From assembly GCA_024643405.1 (NCBI GenBank), contig JAHENA010000026.1, forward strand, positions 1 to 33,177: a stretch of 33,177 bases of DNA. The letters are read 5' to 3'. The position numbers were made by a program, and so were the translations under genes. Below, piece after piece: positions 27,403-33,177 of this stretch; position 1 is the stretch's first letter; each line of letters opens with the position of its first letter. Below the pieces are notes generated by a model that did no database searches, had not been told where the DNA came from, and saw only the letters and a program-made list of their open reading frames with translations. The stretch comes from Flavobacteriales bacterium (GTDB taxonomy: Bacteria > Bacteroidota > Bacteroidia > Flavobacteriales > Flavobacteriaceae).

Positions 27403-27447
27403 TGTAATCGATTACACAAACCTAGTAAAAAAAAACAACCTAAACAA
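27403..27447 (-). promoter_or_regulatory. Promoter and LacI-type operator of the susC operon
   Basis: On the minus strand: TTG (27447-27445), 20 bases, TAGGTTTG (27424-27417, an exact TAnnTTTG match), then directly the perfect operator TGTAATCGATTACA (27416-27403). The operator covers the expected transcription start. The leader to the susC ATG would be about 80 bases. Confidence 0.82.
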
Positions 27448-27672
27448 CACTTTGTTTCATTTATTTCAGTTCTAAATAACCAGGAATTACAACATATCAC
27501 CTGCTATCTATGGTTTATCACAACAATATCAAACTTATAAAAACACTTGAAATATTATAATATTATCTGTAAATATTGAATTTTTTAAAAACTTAATATA
27601 TTATAACAATAATAAAGTTTTAACAAAATGATAATAGTTCAAAAACTATCTTATAATTTAAAATTAATGCAT

Positions 27673-27696
27673 TATATTTACTTGTAATCGATTACA
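27673..27696 (+). promoter_or_regulatory. Operator and possible -7 element of the lacI gene
   Basis: A perfect TGTAATCGATTACA at 27683-27696, preceded by TATATTTA (27673-27680), one change from TAnnTTTG. No TTG was found at -33 spacing. The site is 87 bases before the start codon and suggests autoregulation. Confidence 0.7.
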
Positions 27697-27783
27697 TTTA
27701 TTTTTGTTCATTTATTTAAATTAGAGAAAATAATAAAACTTAAATAATGTATTTTTACGAAATTAAAATTAGGATAACTACCA

Positions 27784-28821
27784 ATGAGTCATAAAATTAC
27801 TATTTACGATATAGCCAAAAAATTAAATATTACTGCGGCTACCGTTTCCAGAGCGCTAAATAATAATCCAAAGATTAGTGAAAAAACGAGAATTCTAGTA
27901 AATGAGACTGCTACCAAGATGAATTATAAGCAAAACAAACTTGCTCAAGCTCTTAAAAGCGGTAAAAGTTATAATGTTGGCGTCATAGTGCCGCGTATTG
28001 ACAGTAATTTTTTTGCATCAATTATCAGAGGTATTGAAGAAGAGTTATATTCACACGGATATCATGTTATTATCTGTCAAACATATAATAATGAAAATAT
28101 GGAAATCGAAAATATTAATACCTTATTAAATGCACAGGTAGATGGTATTTTAATGTCCATTTCTAATGTTAGCATTGAAAAAAATGCCAGTTTCAACAGA
28201 TTATTGGCTAAAAATATTCCCTTATTATTTTTTGACAGGAAAAAAAATATTGAGGGTGTCAGTTCAGTTACAGTTAATGATTTTGAAGCAGGTTACAAAG
28301 CTACTCAACATTTAATTGAAGAAGGATGTAAGAGAATCGCTCATTTATCAAATGATAGGTTATTTGAAATTTTTAAAGATCGTTTTTTAGGATACAAACA
28401 AGCCTTAATAGACAATGGTCTTCCATTTGATGAAAGCTTGGTAGTTGAAATAAAAAGTAATATTGAAGAAGGTAGAAAAGCTACCAAAAAATTATTTGGC
28501 GTAAAAAACCCACCAGATGCTATTTTTTCATCAAGTGACTGGAGTGCTCTTGGGGCCATTCAAGAATTAAAATCACAAGGAATTAAAATACCAGAAGAAT
28601 GTTGTGTCGTTGGATTTAGTAATGAACCATTCACAGAGTTTATGGAACTGTCTATAACCTCAATAGATCAATTTCCCTTAGAGATGGGAAAACAAGCCGC
28701 GAAAGTATTTTTAGAAGAAGTAAACAATGGGGCGCATATATCTACCGAAAAAAAGATTGTATTAACACCAAAACTGCATATTAGAAAATCTTCATTAAGA
28801 AGAGAAGCTCTAAAAAAGTAA
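27784..28821 (+). CDS. LacI-family transcriptional regulator of the locus
   Basis: DNA-binding regulator that senses a sugar signal. The N-terminal helix-turn-helix (ITIYDIAKKLNITAATVSRAL, about residues 5-25) is canonical LacI. NKLAQALKSGKS (about 52-63) is the hinge region that inserts into the central CG of LacI-type operators. NVGVIVPRIDSNFFASIIRGIE starts the periplasmic-binding-protein-like effector domain (about 64-338), which includes FSSSDWSALGAIQEL and VGFSNEPF. A length of 345 is normal. It is divergent from susC and has its own operator. The locus palindrome TGTAATCGATTACA is the symmetric, CG-centred type such proteins bind, so it is the obvious regulator. The effector, perhaps galacturonate, an unsaturated uronate or a downstream keto-sugar, and whether it represses or activates, are unknown. 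Confidence 0.94.
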   Translation: MSHKITIYDIAKKLNITAATVSRALNNNPKISEKTRILVNETATKMNYKQNKLAQALKSGKSYNVGVIVPRIDSNFFASIIRGIEEELYSHGYHVIICQTYNNENMEIENINTLLNAQVDGILMSISNVSIEKNASFNRLLAKNIPLLFFDRKKNIEGVSSVTVNDFEAGYKATQHLIEEGCKRIAHLSNDRLFEIFKDRFLGYKQALIDNGLPFDESLVVEIKSNIEEGRKATKKLFGVKNPPDAIFSSSDWSALGAIQELKSQGIKIPEECCVVGFSNEPFTEFMELSITSIDQFPLEMGKQAAKVFLEEVNNGAHISTEKKIVLTPKLHIRKSSLRREALKK

Positions 28822-28836
28822 TTCTTTTATAAAGAA
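28822..28836. terminator. Weak AT-rich hairpin at the lacI/uxaA convergence
   Basis: TTCTTT (28822-28827) pairs with AAAGAA (28831-28836) around a three-base loop. The lacI and uxaA stop codons are five bases apart and the hairpin overlaps the uxaA stop. A-runs upstream on the lacI side help, but the stem is short, so termination here is doubtful. Confidence 0.3.
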
Positions 28837-30437
28837 ACACCGCGCCTCCATGGTATAAAATCATTTTGATTTAATAGATCTGCTTTTGTTTTTACAGTCC
28901 CACTTGCCACTTTTATAATCAATTCCAGCATTTCTTCTGCCATTGTTTCAATGGTTTTTTCCCCACGGATAATGGCTCCTGTTTCAATATCAATAATATC
29001 TGGCATTCTCACTGCTAAATCTGTATTGGAAGACACTTTTATGACTGGTACAATTGGATTACCCGTTGGAGTACCTAATCCCGTTGTAAACAAAATAATG
29101 TTCACTCCTGAACCCACCATGGCTGTGGTGCTTTCAACATCGTTACCTGGTGTACACAATAAATTGAATCCAGATTTAGATAAATATTCACCATAATCTA
29201 AAACATCCACAACGGGCGATGTCCCTCCTTTTTTAGCTGCACCGGCAGACTTCATAGCATCAGTGATTAAACCATCTTTAATATTCCCTGGTGATGGATT
29301 CATATCAAAACCAGAACCAGCATCTACAACAGATTTTTCATAAGCTTTCATCAATTCTAAAAACTTACTTGCTTTTTCGTCATCCACGCATCTGTTTGCT
29401 AACTCTTGCTCAACGCCACATAATTCAGGAAATTCTGCCAAAACAGCTGTTCCTTTTAGAGCCACTATTAAATCTGAAGTGTGACCTAAAGTTGGATTTG
29501 CGGATATTCCAGAAAACCCGTCTGAACCTCCACATTCTAATCCTATAGACAATTTTGACAAGGGTGCAGGTTTGCGTTTAATTTTATTCGCTTCTTTAAT
29601 ACCTTCATACGATTCTTTAATTATGGTATTGAGCATCTCATCAACAGTTCCCATTTTTTGTTGTTCAAAAATAAGAACAGGTTTTTTTAAGTTTGGGTTT
29701 ATGGTATTTAATGCCTCTTTAAAAACACTTATTTGAAGATTTTGGCAACCTAAACTTAATACAGTGGCTCCTGCCACATTTGGATTATTAACATAGCCAG
29801 CCAATAATTTAGCTAAACTTTCAGAATCTTGTCTAATGCCTCCACATCCACCTGGATGAGTAATAAATTTTACATCTATATTATCAAATACATTGTTAGT
29901 ACTGCTGGCAACAATTGTATCAACAGCACCATTACTAACCAGAGAACGAAGTAATGCTTGATGAGGATTTACTTTTTGTTTTAAGAGTTCCTTTTCAAAG
30001 ATTTCCTTCAAGGTTTCTATGTTTCTGTTTTCACAGAACACTAACGGAAAAAATAACCAAACGTTTTCGGTTCCAACCTGACCATCTGCTCTGTGATAAC
30101 CTAAAAATGTTCTGTTTTTCCATTTGTCCACATTTGGAGCAGTCCAACCAATTGTTCCAGTTTTACCAAATACTTTTTCACTTTCATGCTTGACATTACT
30201 TACTGTAAGAACATCTCCTTTTTTAATAATAGACGCTGCTTTTCCAACTAAAACACCATACATGATTATCCTGTCTCCAACATTAAAGGTGTCAAGCGCC
30301 ATTTTATGCTTTTCTTTAACGTCAGACAATACTAAAATATCCTCTTCATTAAAATTAATAATGTCTCCTGCTACTAAATTCACTAAAGCAACAGCTACAT
30401 TATCTGATGGATGGACTTTTAACAACTTTTTGAGCAT
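28827..30437 (-). CDS. uxaA: Altronate dehydratase
   Basis: Dehydrates D-altronate to 2-keto-3-deoxygluconate in galacturonate catabolism in the cytoplasm. The N-terminal SAF-type domain (about 5-90: VHPSDNVAVALVNLVAGD, MALDTFNVGDRIIMYG) is followed by the large UxaA/GarD catalytic domain (about 110-530). That domain shows FLGYHRADGQVGTENVW, THPGGCGGIRQD, LGCQNLQI, IGLECGGSDGFSGISANPTLG and FTTGLGTPTGNPIVPVIKVSSN, all strong family signatures with cysteines suited to metal binding. The length of 536 fits the two-domain form. It lies 18 bases after uxaB on the same strand and ends five bases from lacI. Confidence 0.95.
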   Translation of the reverse strand: MLKKLLKVHPSDNVAVALVNLVAGDIINFNEEDILVLSDVKEKHKMALDTFNVGDRIIMYGVLVGKAASIIKKGDVLTVSNVKHESEKVFGKTGTIGWTAPNVDKWKNRTFLGYHRADGQVGTENVWLFFPLVFCENRNIETLKEIFEKELLKQKVNPHQALLRSLVSNGAVDTIVASSTNNVFDNIDVKFITHPGGCGGIRQDSESLAKLLAGYVNNPNVAGATVLSLGCQNLQISVFKEALNTINPNLKKPVLIFEQQKMGTVDEMLNTIIKESYEGIKEANKIKRKPAPLSKLSIGLECGGSDGFSGISANPTLGHTSDLIVALKGTAVLAEFPELCGVEQELANRCVDDEKASKFLELMKAYEKSVVDAGSGFDMNPSPGNIKDGLITDAMKSAGAAKKGGTSPVVDVLDYGEYLSKSGFNLLCTPGNDVESTTAMVGSGVNIILFTTGLGTPTGNPIVPVIKVSSNTDLAVRMPDIIDIETGAIIRGEKTIETMAEEMLELIIKVASGTVKTKADLLNQNDFIPWRRGVSL

Positions 30438-30455
30438 ATTGTTTCTTTCTTTAAT

Positions 30456-31913
30456 TTATATTTTATTACTAAAATTGGCAAACCCAATTTCAATACCATT
30501 TGATTCAATTTCTTCTAGTGCAATAGTAATAGCCTTTGTTAAGCCTTTTATTTCAGTTAAATCCTGACCCCAAAACTCAGTATTTTTTAGTACCGCTTTT
30601 GATATTTCAGAAAAACTATCTATGCCCCCCCAAATCCCATTAAAAAACTGAACAATTTCATCACTATCATTAACCGGTAAAGTTTCACCTTGCCAATTAC
30701 CTTTATAAAATCTAATTAAACAAGCAAAACCATAAGTTAAATGCTTTGGAACTTTGTTATGAATGTTTACATATTCTAAAATACTTGGTAATACACGTAC
30801 TTTAAATTTTGATATTGAATTCAATGCAATATCAGCTAATTTATGTTTTATAAAAGGGTTTCTAAAGCGGTCTAAAACTTCTTCAGCAAAACTATTTAAT
30901 TCTGCTCTGTCCATTTGAAGTGTCTCAATTATTTCCTCAAAGACCGTAGCATTTATAAAACTTCCTGTAAAAGAATTATCGACAGTTTCCTTTACGGTTG
31001 TATTTCCATATAACAATGAAAATGGAACCATGGTGGTATGCGCACCATTCAATATTCGTACTTTTCTAGTACGATAAGGTTGCATATCATTAACAATTTT
31101 GACATCTAGAGGTGTTTTGCTAAATGGTAATTTAGCCTTTAAATCGTCTCCTCCTTCAATTACCCATAGTAAAAATGCCTCTGCGGATACAATTAGGTTA
31201 TCTTGATAATCCAACTGATTATTATATGATTCAATTTCATCCTTAGGATATCCAGGTACGATTCTATCAACTAAAGTACTATGAAATGAATTACTTTCAA
31301 ACAGCCAACTTTTAAAATCATCACCTAATTTCCAATCTGACACATACTTCAAAATAATTTCTTTCAAAGTTTCAGCATTATGATTAATAAGTTCACAAGG
31401 AATAATTGTCAGACCCTTGTTTTCAGCCCCTTTAAAATACTTAAATCGTTCATGTAATAATACAGTTAATTTTGCTGGAAAAGAACTTGGTGGCATCATA
31501 TTGTAATTATCTGTATCCACATATGCAATTCCTGCTTCCGTAGTATTAGAAATAATAAACTCTAATGATTCTTCTTTTGCTAAGTTTAAATAATCGGAAT
31601 AATTAGCATAAGGATCTACACCTTTAACAATATTAGTTATAAGCTCGATGTCTTGAATTTCCTTTCCTTTTTTTACACCTTTCATGAACAGTGTATACAG
31701 ACCGTCCTGTTCATTAAGCATTTTTACTAATCCTCTATCAATAGGCTGAACAACCGCTATACCACCATTAAAACCAGCATGTTTATTTAACTGCTGGAAC
31801 GCATAATCTATAAAGGCCCTTAAAAAATTACCTTCTCCAAATTGTACAATTTTAATTGGAAATTTATTTTCTAATTTCGTGTTTTTCCTATTTAACTTTT
31901 TAATTTTTAACAT
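30456..31913 (-). CDS. uxaB: Tagaturonate reductase (altronate oxidoreductase)
   Basis: Reduces D-tagaturonate to D-altronate with NADH. The protein belongs to the mannitol/polyol dehydrogenase family: the nucleotide-binding motif IVQFGEGNFLRAFIDYAFQQ starts near residue 23, EFIISNTTEAGI lies in the first domain, and RKVRILNGAHTTMVP with FRNPFIKH lies in the catalytic helical domain. A length of 485 is normal for UxaB. It sits between the hexuronate transporter and uxaA in one leftward operon (gaps of 31 and 18 bases). The enzyme before it in the pathway, uronate isomerase UxaC, is not in the window. Confidence 0.93.
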   Translation of the reverse strand: MLKIKKLNRKNTKLENKFPIKIVQFGEGNFLRAFIDYAFQQLNKHAGFNGGIAVVQPIDRGLVKMLNEQDGLYTLFMKGVKKGKEIQDIELITNIVKGVDPYANYSDYLNLAKEESLEFIISNTTEAGIAYVDTDNYNMMPPSSFPAKLTVLLHERFKYFKGAENKGLTIIPCELINHNAETLKEIILKYVSDWKLGDDFKSWLFESNSFHSTLVDRIVPGYPKDEIESYNNQLDYQDNLIVSAEAFLLWVIEGGDDLKAKLPFSKTPLDVKIVNDMQPYRTRKVRILNGAHTTMVPFSLLYGNTTVKETVDNSFTGSFINATVFEEIIETLQMDRAELNSFAEEVLDRFRNPFIKHKLADIALNSISKFKVRVLPSILEYVNIHNKVPKHLTYGFACLIRFYKGNWQGETLPVNDSDEIVQFFNGIWGGIDSFSEISKAVLKNTEFWGQDLTEIKGLTKAITIALEEIESNGIEIGFANFSNKI

Positions 31914-31944
31914 GTTAACCGTTATGAATAATTAAATTATTTTT

Positions 31945-33177
31945 TTACAAATCTGTAATTGGTCTGTATTTTGGAACTAAAGTTTTCATAACCGTCCAGC
32001 CAATTAAGTAACAGATGGCACATATCGAAAAAATAATAAAATAACCAGCTTCAATTCCTTTGAATCCCATGAACACCATACTTGTATTTTCACTAAAATC
32101 GAATAAAACTCCAGAACCTTTATTAATTAAAGTTGAACCTAATCCTCCAGCTAAACCTCCAATACCTGTAACAGTTGCAATTGCTTTTTTAGGAAACATA
32201 TCGCCCACTGTTGTAAAAATATTTGCTGACCATGCCTGATGTGCGGCGCCTGCAATTCCAATAATTATTACAGGAATCCAATAGGTAAAATGTCCTAAAG
32301 GTTGCGCAATTAATGCTAATAATGGAAAAAATGCAAAAATTAACATCGCTCTCATTCTCCCTTCATAAGGATTCATTCCTTTTTTATCTACAAAATAAGT
32401 CGGCAACCATCCACCGATAATTGAAAGCAATGTTATCATATATAAAACAAATAAAGGGAACGCTGCTTGGGTAGAATCCATCCCGTAAACCGAACTTAAA
32501 TACGCTGGTGTCCAGAATAAGAAAAACCACCAAACTCCATCGGTCATAAATTTACCAAATGCAAAAGCCCAAGTTTGTTTGTACTTAAAACAATCTAGTA
32601 AAGAAGTTTTTTTTGTGCTTTCTGGTACATAGCCCTCTATTTTACTATCTGCAATGGCATCTTGCTGAATATATTCTAATTCAGCGGCATTTACTTTTGA
32701 GTGTTTTTCTGGTTTTTCATACATAAATACCCAAAAACCCATCCATATAAAACCTAATGCCCCAATAATAATAAAAGCCATTTCCCAACCGAATGCTTTT
32801 GCAATAAAAGGAATTGAAATTGGTGCAGCTAATGCACCGACAGTTGCTCCTGCATTAAAGATACTTGTAGAAAAAGCGCGATCTTTTTTAGGAAAATATT
32901 CCGCAGTAGTTTTGATGGCAGCTGGAAAATTTCCTGCTTCTCCTAAAGCCAATACGAAACGAGCAAAAATAAATAGCGTAACACTTACAGAAATTACTAA
33001 ACCTGTATCGTTCACTGTACTAATAATTTCTTTTGCGCCTTCAAAACCTAAAAACCATTCTCCTGTTATATAACCTGCAGTTGCAATACCCGCAAAAGCA
33101 TGTAAACAAGCGCCAACTGACCAAACCCCAATGGCCCAAAGAAATCCTTTTTTGGTATCCATAATATCTACAAAACG
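31945..33177 (-). CDS. exuT: Hexuronate MFS transporter, 5' end cut by the window edge
   Basis: Imports galacturonate or glucuronate across the inner membrane by proton symport. Conserved ExuT-type blocks are present: GEAGNFPAAIKTTAEYFPKKDRAF, then IFNAGATVGALAAP, AHQAWSANIFTTVGDMFPKKAIATVTGIGG near the C-terminal half, and multiple hydrophobic segments. The ATG at 33162 is probably internal. The frame stays open to the edge and reads RFVDIMDTKKGF, matching the cytoplasmic loop after the second membrane segment of MFS proteins, so perhaps 60-80 residues including the first two helices lie outside the window. It is the first visible gene of the transporter-uxaB-uxaA operon; its promoter is outside. 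Confidence 0.9.
   Translation of the reverse strand, partial: RFVDIMDTKKGFLWAIGVWSVGACLHAFAGIATAGYITGEWFLGFEGAKEIISTVNDTGLVISVSVTLFIFARFVLALGEAGNFPAAIKTTAEYFPKKDRAFSTSIFNAGATVGALAAPISIPFIAKAFGWEMAFIIIGALGFIWMGFWVFMYEKPEKHSKVNAAELEYIQQDAIADSKIEGYVPESTKKTSLLDCFKYKQTWAFAFGKFMTDGVWWFFLFWTPAYLSSVYGMDSTQAAFPLFVLYMITLLSIIGGWLPTYFVDKKGMNPYEGRMRAMLIFAFFPLLALIAQPLGHFTYWIPVIIIGIAGAAHQAWSANIFTTVGDMFPKKAIATVTGIGGLAGGLGSTLINKGSGVLFDFSENTSMVFMGFKGIEAGYFIIFSICAICYLIGWTVMKTLVPKYRPITDL

Larger units (their letters stand above)
27330..27783. other. Divergent promoter region between susC and lacI
   Basis: A 454-base gene-free stretch, very AT-rich. It carries two perfect copies of the 14-bp operator, one for susC (27403-27416) and one for lacI (27683-27696), with centres 280 bp apart. 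An AT-only palindrome (27551-27564) and a six-pair inverted repeat (ATAGTT/AACTAT, 27634-27649) are also present but have no clear role. Confidence 0.8.

Noticed and set aside
27551-27564. AATATTATAATATT palindrome between susC and lacI
   Set aside because: Entirely A/T in very AT-rich DNA, with no copy elsewhere in the locus; no function can be supported.
31907-31918. Perfect 12-bp palindrome TTAACATGTTAA over the uxaB start codon
   Set aside because: It has no loop to form an RNA hairpin, is AT-rich and lies within an operon. It does not resemble the other operators, so chance is the simplest explanation.
1-33177. Mobile element, CRISPR array, tRNA or rRNA
   Set aside because: No transposase, integrase, regularly spaced repeat, cloverleaf or rRNA-like segment was seen. 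The only clear long repeat is the in-gene duplication in the methylesterase.

Overview
The window is a pectin (homogalacturonan) utilisation locus from a Bacteroidota bacterium, most likely a member of Flavobacteriaceae. The evidence is a SusC/SusD pair, four enzymes with C-terminal type IX secretion (T9SS) sorting domains, many lipobox signal peptides, AT-rich DNA, and promoters close to the Bacteroidota TTG / TAnnTTTG pattern. No rRNA, tRNA, CRISPR array, transposase or phage gene was seen.

Layout from left to right. Positions 1-273 hold the terminator of the first gene and a tandem pair of operators that face out of the window. Next come two leftward T9SS enzymes, a giant multidomain pectin methylesterase (CE8) and a PL1 pectate lyase. 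A divergent promoter region (5928-6247) then opens a rightward run of about 11 kb: PL1 with a CBM77-like module, PL1, GH28, a DUF4861 lipoprotein, GH105, GH43, CE12 and an alpha/beta-hydrolase esterase, followed by a PL9 lyase. A leftward block follows: PL10 lyase (convergent with PL9), a beta-helix lipoprotein in the SusE position, SusD and SusC. A rightward LacI-family regulator is divergent from susC. The right end is a leftward catabolic operon with an ExuT-type hexuronate transporter (cut by the window edge), tagaturonate reductase (uxaB) and altronate dehydratase (uxaA).

How it works together (inference from families and signals). Surface or secreted CE8, PL1 and PL9 enzymes de-esterify and cut pectin. 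SusC, SusD and the beta-helix lipoprotein bind and import oligogalacturonides. GH28, GH105, CE12, GH43 and the alpha/beta hydrolase finish debranching, deacetylation and conversion to monomers. ExuT imports galacturonate, and UxaB and UxaA carry it towards 2-keto-3-deoxygluconate. UxaC, KduI/KduD, KdgK and KdgA are not in the window.

The most striking non-coding signal is a 14-bp palindrome, TGTAATCGATTACA, with a central CG typical of LacI-family operators. It occurs, exactly or nearly so, eight times, only in intergenic DNA. At five of these sites it lies directly against a -7-like element (TATATTNG or TAGGTTTG), and a looser version precedes the lacI gene. This looks like a local regulon controlled by the LacI protein encoded at 27784-28821.
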